Positions 1 to 10,812 are shown, counted from the first letter of the stretch. The stretch: DNA of 64,000 nucleotides from Saitoella complicata NRRL Y-17804 (GCF_001661265.1 NW_017566992.1:589514-653513); one strand, 5' to 3'. A program made the numbers and translations. The notes: generated by a model not told the origin, from the sequence alone.

Positions 1-1
1 A

Positions 2-379
2 AAACGAGGCTACTACCACGGTGTCGTCTTCCACCGCATCATTCCAGACTTCATGATCCAAGGTGGTGACCCCACCGGTACCGGGCGCGGTGGTTCTTCC
101 ATCTACGGCGAGAAGTTCGCGGATGAGATTCACCCTGGCTTGAAGCATACCGGCGCAGGGGTCCTCTCCATGGCCAATGCTGGACCAAATTCGAATGGAT
201 CACAATTCTTTATTACTCTGGCACCGACGCCATGGTTGGATGGGAAGCACACTATCTTTGGAAGGGTCAAGGAGGGAATGAGGACCGTGCAGAGGTTGGG
301 ATTGGTAAGGACTGGCGCTGCAGACAGACCGGTCGAGGAAGTCAAGATCATTAAGGCGGGATTGGTGGAGCAGCAGTGA
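2..379 (+). CDS. PPIL1-type cyclophilin (peptidyl-prolyl isomerase), 5' partial
   Basis: This is the C-terminal part of a single-domain cyclophilin, which interconverts cis and trans X-Pro bonds. The open frame enters from the window edge and ends in TGA at 377-379. The visible protein contains [19 protein letters not shown] with the catalytic Arg, [11 protein letters not shown] and [12 protein letters not shown], all hallmark active-site segments, and it ends a few residues after the last conserved strand. The wording [14 protein letters not shown] and [12 protein letters not shown] fits the PPIL1/Cyp1 subgroup, which in other eukaryotes is a spliceosome-associated nuclear cyclophilin. That role is inferred from the subfamily. 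The N-terminal third, and probably an intron, lie outside the window. The cyclophilin call is safe; the subgroup is likely. Confidence 0.9.
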   Translation, partial: KRGYYHGVVFHRIIPDFMIQGGDPTGTGRGGSSIYGEKFADEIHPGLKHTGAGVLSMANAGPNSNGSQFFITLAPTPWLDGKHTIFGRVKEGMRTVQRLGLVRTGAADRPVEEVKIIKAGLVEQQ

Positions 380-723
380 ATGGATGAATGAGTCAGATCA
401 GGAGAGTGGCACTCTTCGTGAAGACGAGGGAGCCCTGAGAAGACCAAGTATCGATATTTGGTGCCGAACCGTGCTTCGAGTTGGAGAAAAGCCTGCAGGG
501 TCCAACTGAATGGATTCGCCAGCGATAGACATAATATACCCACTTCAATCGAACCGATATACCTACTGAATTTGACGTAATAAACATGCTGTACCTCACA
601 TCAGCTTCGGGGATCTCGCATGCTGATTGGGCGCGCACGCTTAAGCCCTAATTCAGGTGACTTTGACTTGGTCGAATTTCGAAGCTCCGCAGGACCTCCT
701 CGTCATAACTCAAGTAAATCACA
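380..723. other. intergenic: 3' end of cyclophilin and promoter of NAC-beta
   Basis: No coding frame with family character is visible. An inverted CCAAT-type word (GATTGGG) lies near 625, about 100 bp before the NAC-beta start codon, and may be a promoter element. No clear TATA box was found. Confidence 0.5.
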
Positions 724-1686
724 ATGGATCACGCCAAGCTCGCTCGCCTTCAGGCTTCTGCCCGTACCGGTATGTTGTCTTTCTATTTCGCCCGCTTTGC
801 TGTCAATTTTTCCCGGTCCTCCGCTGTTGAGAATTGGCTTTGTTTGCTTGCGCCGAGGAATCGGGATTCCGCAGTGATGGCATTGGCGCAATTGGATAGA
901 GCGAAGGCTGACGATTATGGTGGTGTGTAGGTGGTAAGGGTACTCCCCGTCGTGTTGTTAAGAAGAAGGGTGCCTCCACCGGTGGTGATGACAAGAAGCT
1001 CTCCGCTGCTTTGAAGAAGCTCAACGTCCAGCCCATCACTGGCATTGAGGAGGTCAACATGTTCAAGGAGGACGGCAACGTTATTCACTTCACCGCCCCC
1101 AAGGGTACGTTTTCATCGCATTTGTTTGGTGCATGTGTGTCGGTTACCGGAAGTTGTTCGATCAGCATGGATGGTACACGGGCGCAGCAAAACGATGATG
1201 TTGGGTGTACGATATGTGACAGGCAACCACAAAGACGTTATGGAGTGCATCCGGCGGAGGAAGTCGGACTGGGTCGGGTGTGAGGATTGTTGTTTGGGAG
1301 ATTGACTGTTATGCCGCGCCGTGTATTGACCTGCTGGACACGGACAACGTCTCTTCGACCGACACACATGCACTTGCAAAACATCGAAACAATTTATATC
1401 AGACACTGACATATTGATTCCAGTTCACGCCGCTGTCCCATCAAACACCTTCGCCATCTACGGCAAGGGTGAGGACAAGGAGCTCACCGAGCTCGTCCCT
1501 GGAATCCTTAACCAGCTCGGCCCCGACTCTTTGGCTTCCCTCCGCAAGCTCGCTGAGTCCTACCAGCAGATGAACGCTGCCGCCGCCGCTGCCGGTGCTG
1601 GTGCTGAGGGTGAGGACGATGTCCCCGACTTGGTTGAGAACTTCGATGAGCAGGCCAAGGTTGAGGACGAGACCGTTGACGAGTAA
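724..1686 (+). CDS. EGD1: nascent polypeptide-associated complex subunit beta (BTF3-like)
   Basis: Beta subunit of NAC, the ribosome-bound heterodimer that shields nascent chains at the exit tunnel. Three exons are read: 724-769, 931-1104 and 1424-1686, giving 160 residues, the normal family length. The first two exons join to give [16 protein letters not shown], matching the conserved ribosome-contact motif RRK-like stretch. Exons 2 and 3 carry the NAC domain (residues about 35-100, with [19 protein letters not shown] and [19 protein letters not shown]), and the tail is Ala- and acid-rich. Both introns are GT-AG (161 and 319 nt); the second is the longest in this window. Codons are strongly C-ending, as expected for a highly expressed gene. 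The identity is near certain. Confidence 0.95.
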
Positions 1687-2406
1687 GCGTTACGTTTGAC
1701 GTGAAAAGATAAAGAAGAAAGTGATGTCAGGGATGGTATCATGACCAGAAGGCATGCTACTGGTGTGAAGATAGGGTGTTACAAGGGCTATGGAGTGGAA
1801 TGGCTTTTGCACAAAATTGTATTACCACTTTTTCGTTCTTGGTTTGAGGTGTTCTGGGATCAAAAAAGCATTTTCTCATTGCTCTTGAACGAGTGAAATC
1901 GACATTACTTCGTGTTCTGTATCTTTGTGTTCGCTGTCGATACGTTTCTCCTTCGCCATGCTTCAAAGCTCTAAAGAGTCCTTGATAAGCTCCCCTACCT
2001 ACAAAACAACTCTCCTCTGTGTTGGATGCTCTCCTGGACTGGTCTGCTAGTAAGAGTGAATTTTATAGCTACGACAAAGTTCACAGGCGTGGGAAATTAC
2101 CTTCATCGAGAACAGACGTGTCTTTTAAGCTTTTCGTTCTCATGCCTGCAGCCGCAAGTATAGCAATATCATGACTGGTTTTCGATAGCCAAGGTGAGAT
2201 AAAGCCTTGAGCTTTCTCATGGGGGTTAGATTGGGTACACCCGCGTGACAGCTGTCTCCGCACTTTAATACCGGCAATTGAGCCGAGCGATCACCGAATG
2301 GCAGCAGCTGAACATACGAGGACGAGACGGACCTTTAAATAGAGAAGGCCGGCACGATCAACTCAGAAATACTACCAAAACAGCTGGAAAGGTCTGACTT
2401 GCTAAA
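1687..2406. other. intergenic, 720 bp, no recognisable gene
   Basis: This holds the NAC-beta 3' end and the upstream region of the acyl-CoA synthetase gene. Only short unconvincing frames exist on either strand. No RNA gene or repeat was recognised. Confidence 0.4.
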
Positions 2407-4595
2407 ATGGATCCGTTGACCACCGTCATTGGGATCGGTCTCTCCGCAGCCTATGCAGATGCCAAGTGGCACTTCTCGAAGGTCCGTTTCATGGGATGAA
2501 CTCTCTAACTGAAATGACAGCTGACATGGCATGGACAGGATATCCAAACGAAGCTCATTGAATTCTTATTTGTTCGGCGCGTCGGGCAGACCATCACGGA
2601 GAACGCGGAGTATATGAGCTTGTACGGCGTACTCGAGAAGCAGGATCCTATGAGGTGTGTACTCGCTCACCGCCGCACGCAAAATGTCAGCCAATGATAC
2701 AATACAGAGATGCCCTTTGGTTCGAAGGCCGTACGTGGACGTATGGCGAAGCGAAGGTTGAAGTGGACAAGTTGGCCGCTTACTTCTTGAAGCGTGGGTT
2801 GAGTGCGAAGGAGAGAGCTGCTGTGTTTATGACGAATACTCCTGTAGGACATCGAAGAGCTTTTATTGGACACGAGAATGCTGACTGTGGCACAGGAATT
2901 CTGGTTCACTGTCGTGGCTATGACAAAGATTGGCGTGACTGCTGCCCTGGTCAATTCAAGTCTGCGAGGTAATATCACTACGACTTTTCTGGCAGAAGGT
3001 GTCTAACAATTCGACAGACGAAACATTGATTCATTGCATTGATCTCGCCGATGCGAAGCTCGTGATCGCGACGCCTGATCTTGCTCCCCATGTCTCCTCC
3101 GTCATCGACAGGCTCAAGTCCAAGACACCTGCTATTTCTCTTGTTCACTCCTCCTTCAGCAACTCTCAGCCAGTGACTGGAGTGGAGTCAGTGATGATGC
3201 AAGACCTCCCTCCGTGGAACTTGACGGAGTGGAAGCGTCCTGTAATCAAAGGTGACGACATCACCTGCCTGATTTACACCTCCGGCACGACTGGCAAACC
3301 TAAAGCATGTGCCATCAAGGCTGCGTTCACGATGTTCGTCTGTTCCCGCTTCCCATTTGATAACAGCATCCCTAGGACATACAGTGCTCTTCCACTTTTT
3401 CACGGTACGTGCTTCTTCACAGGAATGTGCAACATGGTGGGAAACGGCGGCTGCTTCTGTCTCGCACGCCGCTTCTCGACCAGGAATTTCTGGAAGGACT
3501 GTACCGAGTCCCGCGCGACACGGATTCTTTATGTCGGTGAACTTTGTAGGTATCTTGTCGCGAGTTCGCCCTCGGAGTGGGATCGGAAGCATCAAGTCAC
3601 TGTTGCAACTGGGAACGGGATGCGTGCGGAAGTGTGGGATAGGTTCAAGGAACGTTTTGGGGTTTGTGAGATTAGAGAGTATTATCGGTCTACGGAGGGT
3701 GTGGCTAAGTTTGATAATTGGTCTTCGGGATTATGGGGAGCGGGGAAGGTTGGACATCGGGGGCTGTTGGCGAGGTGGTGGGCTGATGATACCATTATTG
3801 TCAAGTTTGACGCGGAGAACGAGCGGCCCTATCGTAATCCGAAGACTGGGTTTTGTGTGAGAGCGAAGCTTGGTGAGGGCGGTGAGGCTCTTGGGAAGAT
3901 TCAGCCTTGGACGCCGTTGGCCAGATATCTGAACAATGATGAGGCGACCGAGGCAAAGATCATTCGAGACGTCTTCAAGAAGGGCGACATCTACCAACGC
4001 TCAGGCGATCTGCTGGTGATGGATCACGACGGATGGGTAACCTTCATTGATAGGATTGGCGACTCGTATAGGTGGAAAGGCGAAAACGTCAGCGCAGGCG
4101 AAGTACGCGATCATCTGAGCACGATCTCTGGTGTTCGCGACGCCTCCGTCTTCGGTAGCAAACTGGAGGCGTATGATGGCCAAGTCGGCTGTTTAGCATT
4201 GACTTTGGAGAAAGGTATCGACGTAAAAGGGTTCATGTCTGAACTTTACGGACATTTGAAGAGGAAGGGTCTTCCGGAGTATGCTTTACCGAGGTTGGTA
4301 AGGATTGTTAAGGATACGTAAGTAGTTTCTGCTGCAGTTTCCCGCTTTGCCGCTCAGGTGAAAGGCAAATGACACATGGACAGTGAAACTAACCGAGGAC
4401 TGCGAACGTAGGATGACGATGAACGCTAGTTTCAAGCACGACAAGAATACACTGAAGTCACTCGGATTCGATCCTGAGGCCAATACGAATCTTGCAGCTG
4501 TGGCAGATCAATTATTTTGGTTGGATGGATCACAGTATAGAGGCTTAGATTCAGCCGCGTGGATGAGAATTAAAAGTGGGGAAGCCCGATTGTGA
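2407..4595 (+). CDS. FAT1: Fat1/FATP-type very-long-chain acyl-CoA synthetase and fatty acid transporter
   Basis: AMP-forming enzyme that activates long and very long fatty acids to CoA esters, coupled in this family to uptake. Six exons are read: 2407-2481, 2539-2654, 2708-2843, 2896-2968, 3018-4317 and 4412-4595, giving 627 residues in one consistent frame. Residue landmarks are an N-terminal hydrophobic stretch, WFEGRTWTYGE, the AMP-binding P-loop YTSGTTGKPKACAIK at about 225, YYRSTEG, and the FATP/VLACS signature DRIGDSYRWKGENVSAGEV near 490. The final exon uses the acceptor at 4411, because the nearer AG at 4383 would break the frame; it encodes the usual FKHDK..LGFDP ending. Expected location is the endoplasmic reticulum, peroxisome or plasma membrane, by family analogy. 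Confidence 0.92.
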
Positions 4596-5196
4596 GGTTT
4601 TGGAGACATGTAGAGGTGGTGCCGGAGTCTGGCAGACGCGTGCACGGACCAGTCGCACAACTGCAGGTGTAAACGACATCCGTATTCAGAAATTCTCCGG
4701 CGGCTGAATTGCCCATGTGTCAAAGATCGGTGGTATGGTTTGGAAACGTATCGGTAGGACTCTAGAATGGAGGCGCTCACACAAGCTTCCTCCGACAAAT
4801 GTCCATCGGCCATCGGCCAGCGGGGGGCGATTGGTATTGCCGCCTTAGGGTTATGCCATTCATTCATATCCGTTCCCGTCCTTCCATCTCCAGCATGCGG
4901 GTCTGGCCCCAGTAAGTTTGTGTGACAGAGGCCCAAGCGCGTTTTTTCGACGCGACTCTGCGCGAAGGACGAGCCGTTCGCATTAGCACTGTGTGAGGCT
5001 TCCTCGCGTGAAACCCAACCTCTGTCCACCCGAATTTGGTAATCGTCTCGGTCTCGCTCGTCCGATGTCTGTTTAAATCTTGGGTGGCAGCTGGCCCGCT
5101 CTTGTGCAGCCTTTCCCCCATATCCGCGACGTTTTATAAAACTTGGGCTCGGCCCTTTGCACTCTATCGACCCGGTTTGATCATTCCTCGGGTACG
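4596..5196. other. intergenic, promoter region of the chitin deacetylase
   Basis: The stretch carries no convincing gene. Antisense frames around 4508-5121 have no family character. It ends in a TATA box at 5135-5141 and a short 5' leader. Confidence 0.5.
5135..5141 (+). promoter_or_regulatory. TATA box, chitin deacetylase promoter
   Basis: TATAAAA lies 62 bp upstream of the ATG at 5197 and only 8 bp upstream of an in-frame ATG at 5143. Transcription starting about 30 bp downstream would exclude the 5143 ATG, so this element supports 5197 as the start codon. Confidence 0.6.
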
Positions 5197-8100
5197 ATGA
5201 AGTTCTCGATACTCTATACCACTCTGGTGGCCCTCGTCCTGGTGGCCCTTATGGGCTCTGTTGAGGCAGGGAGCCCGAGGCTGCAAAGACGTGAACCTGC
5301 CGCAACACCCACTGTTGCGCCGACCGCGACGCCTACTCCTACCGGTACCCCAACTCACGTCCTCGCGAAGCGGGCGACTACTACTTCCGCATCAGCGTCC
5401 TCTGTCACTGGCGGCTATACCTTGGTCTTCTCCAGCAAGACCGCTGCCGTCCCAACCACCAAGTCCTTCATCTCCTACGCTACTCAGTCCGCGTACAGCC
5501 CTCAAGAATGTGCAAACACCTGCTCTAGCACCTCCAACTGTGCCTTCTTCGATGTCTTCAAGGCCGACGGCAGCTTCTGGAGTGGTATCTGGGCTTATGT
5601 CACTTCTTGGTTCGGTGGATCTGGTAACAACTACACGCCTTACTGTGCCATGTACTCTTACGTTGGTTTCGGTGCCAGCGATGCCACCGATACCAGTGGT
5701 AGCTTCCAGGACTCTGCTGGTTACGCGAATGTTGCTGCCTTGAACAAGTTGCACGCTACGACTTCGACTTCCACCACTGCGAAGACCATTTCTTCGTCCA
5801 CGACGTCCATCACGACGGCCTCGAGTTCGACCACAACCACTTCCAGCTCGACCACGGCTGTGGCTGCAACCACTTTGTCAACGACTGCCGTAGCGATTCT
5901 TGACGCCAACGCGCTCATTGCTGCCGCCTCCTCGTCGTCCTCTACGGCTGCTACTTCCTCCACAGAGACTACTACGTCGTTCACTGAGTCTTCAACCTCG
6001 ACCGATGCCGCTACTACCTCTACCGAGACTTCGTCATCGCTTGACTCCACCTCCACCACTGAGGTTTCTACTCCCGCTATGTCCCCGGATGCCACCGCCT
6101 CTACCGAGACTTCTAGCTCTGCTACCGAAGAGATGACCACCACCACCGATACTCCTACGGACAGCAACAGCACCACTGACTTTTCCACCCCCGAGTCGAC
6201 CACTGCTGACCCCACCACGGATGCTTCAACCACTGAGACTAGCAACACTGATGCAGCATCCACAGAGGCCAGTGCTACGGATTCTGCTGCGACCAGCTTC
6301 GATGCCAACGCGTTCGCTGTTTCGCTTACCTCGACCGACTCCTCCTCCTCTTTTGAGACTCCGTTGATGAGCCCGGATGCCACCACCACTACTGATGCTT
6401 CCAGCACGGACTCAACCAGTACTGCTACTACCACTGATGTCTCTACTCCGGCTATGTCTCCTGACGCCACCACAAGCACCGATGTTACTACCACTGATGC
6501 TTCTTTGACCACGGATGTCTCCACTCCAGCTATGTCTCCCGATGCGACTACCAGCACCGACCCCTCCAGTACCGATGCCTCTTCCGCCTCAGTTGAGACC
6601 CCATCGATGAGTCCCGATGCCACTACCTCCGCGGATTTCTCTACGGATACTCTGGCCGCTGCTTCCGTCGCCAGCTCCACCCAAGACGCTTCCAGCAGTG
6701 TCACATCCTCCTCGTCTTCCTCTACTGCTTCCTGCATTAACTCTTACGTGCTCTCCCCCGACATGTCTTGCGGTGCTGCCAACGGCTACACTTGCCCTCA
6801 AGGCTTGTGTTGTTCGCAGTTTGGTTGGTGTGGAAACACGGACAGTTACTGTGGCGACGGAACTCAGGTTTGCTTCAACGGTACCATTACCGCCACCGCG
6901 TCTGCTTCAGCGAAGTCCACTGGTGTTGTTTCTCCCGACAACTCCTGTGGAGGAGTCAACGGTTACATCTGCCCCAATAGCATGTGCTGTTCTCAGTTCG
7001 GTTGGTGCGGCTCTAGTGACAGTTACTGCTCGACCGGTTGTCAGGATGCGTTCGGATACTGTGATGATGAATCCTCAAGCTATTCGTCAAGCTCTTCCAG
7101 AGGAACATCGAGCTGGAACAAGTCTGGCAGCTCAGGTTCCTCCGCTTCGCCTGATTTCACTTGTGGTCCCAACTCGGCTGGTAACTACACATGTGGTGAT
7201 GACTACTGCTGTTCTGCGAATGGATGGTGTGGTACCGATGATGCTTACTGTATGGTTTCGCTTGGTTGCCAGAGTGGCTACGGAGAGTGTGATGACGACT
7301 CTGACTCTGACTCGTCTACCTCAAATGCTTCCATTACTGGCCAGTGCGGTTCTGGCTCTCCTGGGAACTGGACCTGCCCTGACAGTCAGTGTTGTTCCGG
7401 CGCTGGTTGGTGTGGTACTGGAGCCGGCTACTGTGACCTTGTTGCTGATGATTGTCAGGCCGCCTACGGTGTTTGTGATGCAGAGTACATTCCCTCTGGA
7501 GCCAACACTTCTTCCGTTGACCGTACTCTTCTTGGCTCCGTGCCTTACGGTACTTGGATTTACGACTGTGTCACGGCCGGTGAGGTTGCTGTTACGTACG
7601 ACGATGGACCTTACTTGTACACCGATGCTATCCTCGACCTTTTTGACCAGTACAATGCCAAGGCCACCTTCTTCATTACCGGTAACAACATTGGCAAAGG
7701 ACCCATTGATGACTCGACCTACGGATGGGACACCATCATCAAGAGGCAGTACGCGTCTGGTCACCAAATTGCTTCCCACACCTGGACTCACCCTGACTTG
7801 TCCACTCTGGCCGACGCCGACATGGCTGAGCAGATGATTTTGAACGAGATGGCCTTGCGTAACATCATTGGGGTTTTCCCTACCTACATGCGCCCGCCGT
7901 ATTCTTCTTGCGAGGACAACTGTCAGAGGGTTATGCAGAACTTGGGTTACCACATCGTCGACTTTGACTTGGACACTGATGATTACAACAACGTTGAACC
8001 TTCTTTGATTCAGAATTCTAAGGACATCGTGGCTGAGTACTTCGACGGTAGGGAGGTTTCGTCGACATCCTCTCTTGTCATTGCGCATGATATTCATGAG

Positions 8101-8217
8101 CAGACTATCAACTTGACGTCCTACGCTTTGGAGTTGATCAACGCTGCTGGATACAAGATGGTCACTGTCGGACAGTGCTTGGGTGATGACCAGGCGAACT
8201 GGTACCGTTCCAGTTAA
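5197..8217 (+). CDS. secreted multi-CBM18 chitin deacetylase (polysaccharide deacetylase, CE4)
   Basis: Extracellular enzyme predicted to remove acetyl groups from chitin in the cell wall. The frame is intronless, 1006 residues. From N to C it has a signal peptide (MKFSILYTT plus a Leu/Val core ending near GSVEA), a short Pro/Thr spacer, a Cys-containing region (ECANTCSSTSNCAFFDVF, about 105-160) recalling a PAN/apple fold, a roughly 330-residue Ser/Thr-rich linker, four eight-Cys CBM18 chitin-binding modules (residues about 513-560, 582-625, 651-700 and 714-760), and a NodB domain (about 795-1000). NodB motifs are intact: TYDDGP, SHTWTHPDL, RPPY, DFDLDTDDY and HDIHEQ, so the metal-binding Asp-His-His set is present. 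No C-terminal GPI signal is seen, so release or wall attachment through CBM18 is inferred. The linker is probably O-mannosylated. Confidence 0.93.
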   Translation: MKFSILYTTLVALVLVALMGSVEAGSPRLQRREPAATPTVAPTATPTPTGTPTHVLAKRATTTSASASSVTGGYTLVFSSKTAAVPTTKSFISYATQSAYSPQECANTCSSTSNCAFFDVFKADGSFWSGIWAYVTSWFGGSGNNYTPYCAMYSYVGFGASDATDTSGSFQDSAGYANVAALNKLHATTSTSTTAKTISSSTTSITTASSSTTTTSSSTTAVAATTLSTTAVAILDANALIAAASSSSSTAATSSTETTTSFTESSTSTDAATTSTETSSSLDSTSTTEVSTPAMSPDATASTETSSSATEEMTTTTDTPTDSNSTTDFSTPESTTADPTTDASTTETSNTDAASTEASATDSAATSFDANAFAVSLTSTDSSSSFETPLMSPDATTTTDASSTDSTSTATTTDVSTPAMSPDATTSTDVTTTDASLTTDVSTPAMSPDATTSTDPSSTDASSASVETPSMSPDATTSADFSTDTLAAASVASSTQDASSSVTSSSSSSTASCINSYVLSPDMSCGAANGYTCPQGLCCSQFGWCGNTDSYCGDGTQVCFNGTITATASASAKSTGVVSPDNSCGGVNGYICPNSMCCSQFGWCGSSDSYCSTGCQDAFGYCDDESSSYSSSSSRGTSSWNKSGSSGSSASPDFTCGPNSAGNYTCGDDYCCSANGWCGTDDAYCMVSLGCQSGYGECDDDSDSDSSTSNASITGQCGSGSPGNWTCPDSQCCSGAGWCGTGAGYCDLVADDCQAAYGVCDAEYIPSGANTSSVDRTLLGSVPYGTWIYDCVTAGEVAVTYDDGPYLYTDAILDLFDQYNAKATFFITGNNIGKGPIDDSTYGWDTIIKRQYASGHQIASHTWTHPDLSTLADADMAEQMILNEMALRNIIGVFPTYMRPPYSSCEDNCQRVMQNLGYHIVDFDLDTDDYNNVEPSLIQNSKDIVAEYFDGREVSSTSSLVIAHDIHEQTINLTSYALELINAAGYKMVTVGQCLGDDQANWYRSS
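6064..6625 (+). repeat. degenerate coding repeat, TPxMSPDAT motif, in the Ser/Thr linker
   Basis: Five imperfect copies of (S/T)(T)P(A/L/S)MSPDAT are spread through the linker, starting near 6064, 6358, 6445, 6520 and 6600, separated by runs of TTTDAS-like codons. The two copies at 6445 and 6520 are nearly the same with their spacer. The same SPD triplet reappears immediately before three of the four CBM18 modules. Confidence 0.75.
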
Positions 8218-8789
8218 GGATTTTCAACAGTGATAGATATATATTCTTCTTTAGTCTTTTGCTTGAGCAGTAGATACGCTCGCACCTCCTTAATACCTAA
8301 GTTATACAAAGTTTCTCTTAGGTTTTGCTCGGCCCGTTGCCTTCAGCCTCAGTGTCAGTCTGTAGGTGCGTCTTGGACCGAAAAGACACAAACCCCTCAA
8401 CTTGGGTTCTGTTCACTTTAGCCATCATTTGCGTAATTGTACCTTGTCTGTTTATCCCATGGTCGATACCGAGCTGCACTGCAGCGAACCCCGCGTCTCA
8501 CGTGAGCTCGTACACCTCGATGCCCAGCACGACGACAACGAGCTTTGCGCCGCAATTCAGACGGTTCACCAAGAGGCGACATCCTTGAACACACTTAAGC
8601 GACATGTTGAAACGCAAGGCCGAGACGGTGGAAGAAGAGGAGGACCTCAAGATCAAACAAGAAGTGGCAGTTGAGGTAAATCATTATTATGCCTGAATTT
8701 AGGTATCCTGAGAAGCAATGCAAAAACGCCAGCGCCGCAATGAAAATAACCTCCGTCGTAGCTCGTGCTCTTCCGTCCCCGTAGCCAGC
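8218..8789. other. intergenic, with one weak short coding candidate
   Basis: This holds the 3' region of the chitin deacetylase and of the convergent NAA50 gene. A short plus-strand frame starts at 8605 (MLKRKAETVEEEEDLKIKQE), is followed by a GT (near 8677) to AG pair and could run to about 8793, giving some 45 residues. It matches no family I know and may be chance. Confidence 0.3.
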
Positions 8790-9300
8790 TTACTCCATCA
8801 CGGACCGAAGAAGGTAAGCGTCTTTGTCAAGAGCCCTCTTGTAATATCCATCTATCATCTCAGCAATCTGGAATCCCCTTGCTTTATACCACTCTATCGC
8901 GTTCTCATTCGAGGTCTGGACATGTAGCTCGACTTTCGCAGCCCCCCTTTCTCGTGCTTGTAGTAGAACGTAATTGTACAGTCGTGATCCGATTCCTAGA
9001 TGACGGTAAGGTGCCAATACGCCAATGGCCAAAATGTATAGGGTTGACGAGGATTCATCGTAGGCATAGCGGACGACGCCGACGCAAGTGTCGTCGTGAA
9101 ATGCTTTGAATGCGCGTCAGATGTGAACTCAACTGCAAAGATGTGAGTGACTTACCTAACCTTGCCAATGAACCGATCTTCAAGCTTTCCTTGTAATACG
9201 CGTCCGCGAACGCGACTGGGAAGAGGACTTGGTGCAGTCTCTTGAAGGATTTCAAGGTGTCGGGGGTGAGATCACGAAGAGTAATCGCGTCTGGAACCAT
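8790..9300 (-). CDS. NAA50: N-alpha-acetyltransferase NAA50-like (GNAT)
   Basis: GNAT enzyme related to Naa50/San, which in other eukaryotes acetylates N-terminal Met-Leu type ends and partners the NatA complex. Two exons, 9300-9156 and 9103-8790, give 152 residues, close to the family's usual 150-170. The splice joins GSLARL to AFHDDTCVGVV, matching the human wording ELAKLAYFNDIAVGAV; the acceptor is TTCAAAG rather than the nearer CAG, which would bring in a stop. Motif A reads LAPYRHLGIGSRL (acetyl-CoA loop), followed by LHVQTSNENAIEWYKARGFQI and YYKR, all diagnostic of Naa50. An in-frame ATG at 9327 would add nine residues. It shares a 265-bp divergent promoter with adenosine kinase. Confidence 0.9.
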
Positions 9301-9565
9301 TGCGGAAGCTGCCGGCCACTCGAACAAGCACCTGACGGCAAAGAAGTGGGGATTGACAAGCGAGGTGTAGATGGACGAGACAGCGTAGAAGAGCGTCGAT
9401 CGAGAGTCTCCAGCAAATGTCGACGCGTTTGCATTATTGTTCCCAATTTGGCAAGACAGCTCCGGATAAACTCGCGCAATGCACGTGATGAACGTCGACG
9501 TCGTCGCAGCAATTACCGGCAGTTGCGTGCATTATAGACTCGAGCTCCTCGATCCATACCACAAA
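9301..9565. promoter_or_regulatory. bidirectional promoter, NAA50 / adenosine kinase
   Basis: A 265-bp interval lies between two divergent start codons. No TATA box is obvious. A GCACGTGATG word (CACGTG E-box) occurs near 9481. Confidence 0.5.
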
Positions 9566-10672
9566 ATGTCTGGCAAGGTAGGTTAAAGCTGCTTTTCATG
9601 AGGATAATTACTGACTGTTCTTTAGGAATACGTCCTCTTCGGTCTTGGAAACCCTCTCCTTGACATTCAGGCCAACACTGGCACTGATGTCCTCGAGAAG
9701 TACGGCCTCAAGGCCAACGATGCTATCCTCGCCGAGGACAAGCACAAGCCTATTTACGATGAGCTGATGACCAAGTATGATGCCAAGTTCCTCGCTGGTG
9801 GTGCTGCCCAGAACGCCATGCGTGGTGCCCAGTACGTCCTTCCTCCCAAGTCCACCGTCTACGTTGGATGTGTCGGTAAGGACAAGTTTGCTGAGCAGTT
9901 GCACGCTGCCAACGAGCGTGAGGGTTTGAGGACCGAGTACTTGGTTGACGAGTCCACCCCTACTGGAAAGTGTGGTGTTGTCATCACTGGTAACAACCGC
10001 TCCCTCGTCACCGACCTTGCTGCTGCCAACAACTACAAGCTCGAGCACTTGAAGAGCCCTGAGATCTGGAAGTTGGTTGAGAATGCCGAGTTCTTCTACG
10101 TTGGTGGGTTCCACTTGACTGTCTGCGTTGATGCCATCAAAGCTCTCGGTGAGCACGCTGCCGAGACCAACAAGACCTTCGTCATGAACCTCTCCGCTCC
10201 CTTCCTTTGCCAGTTCTTCAAGGACGGCATGGACGCTGTTACCCCCTACTGGGACTACATCCTCGGTAACGAGTCTGAGGCTGCTGCTTGGGCTGAGGCT
10301 CACGGTCTTGAGACCACCTCCGTCCAGGAGATTGCCGAGCACATTGCTGCCCTCCCCAAGGCCAACAACAAGCGTGAGCGCACCGTCGTCTTCACTCAGG
10401 GTGCTGAGTCCGTCATTGTCGCCAGGCCCGGAAAGGAGACTGTTGTATACCCTGTTCCTAAGCTCTCTGATGACGAGATCGTCGACACCAACGGTGCTGG
10501 TGATGCTTTCGCTGGTGCATTCTTGGGTATGTTGGTCAAGGGCGAGTCTTTGGAAACTTGTGTCGAGGCCGGTACCTGGTTGGCTCAGCTCGCTATCAAG
10601 GAGGTCGGTCCTTCTTTCCCTTACCCCAAGCACGGCTTCATGAGCAGCAAGGCTGGTATTGTAACTAAGTAA
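9566..10672 (+). CDS. ADO1: adenosine kinase
   Basis: PfkB-family kinase that phosphorylates adenosine to AMP and so clears adenosine produced by the S-adenosylmethionine cycle. Exon 1 is only 12 nt (MSGK, 9566-9577); exon 2 runs 9626-10672, for 352 residues, the family norm. Visible landmarks are LFGLGNPLLDI at the N-terminus, the GGAAQNAMRGAQ substrate segment near 60, and the C-terminal PfkB signature DTNGAGDAFAGAFLG near 310, which holds the catalytic Asp and anion hole. Codon use is strongly C-ending, suggesting high expression; that bias also leaves a 341-residue open frame on the opposite strand, which I regard as a shadow. Cytosolic location is expected. Confidence 0.96.
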
Positions 10673-10812
10673 AAAGTTTTTGGCGTTACTTTGTGATGGG
10701 TGCTGCAGCTGTACGCTGCGAGCGTCTAATGCTTGAAGGAAGAGCGCGGGAACACGTGTATGCTAGAATGTTTTGTGATTTTGTTTAGACGTTTCTATGA
10801 CTGCAGCCATAG

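Noticed and set aside
6064-6625. Spaced repeats that might suggest a CRISPR-like array
   Set aside because: They are degenerate, lie in frame within a coding linker and encode the same peptide motif; fungi have no CRISPR arrays.
5721-6737. 338-residue minus-strand open frame in the chitin deacetylase linker
   Set aside because: Val/Glu/Ser-rich translation of the complementary strand of Ser/Thr repeats; a shadow.
6617-7837. 406-residue plus-strand frame in another phase of the chitin deacetylase
   Set aside because: It overlaps the CBM18 and NodB coding sequence, which carries intact motifs; this frame has none.
9608-10633. 341-residue minus-strand open frame inside adenosine kinase
   Set aside because: It is antisense to a strongly conserved, highly biased coding exon. 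C-ending codons remove stops from the complementary frame, so a long shadow is expected.
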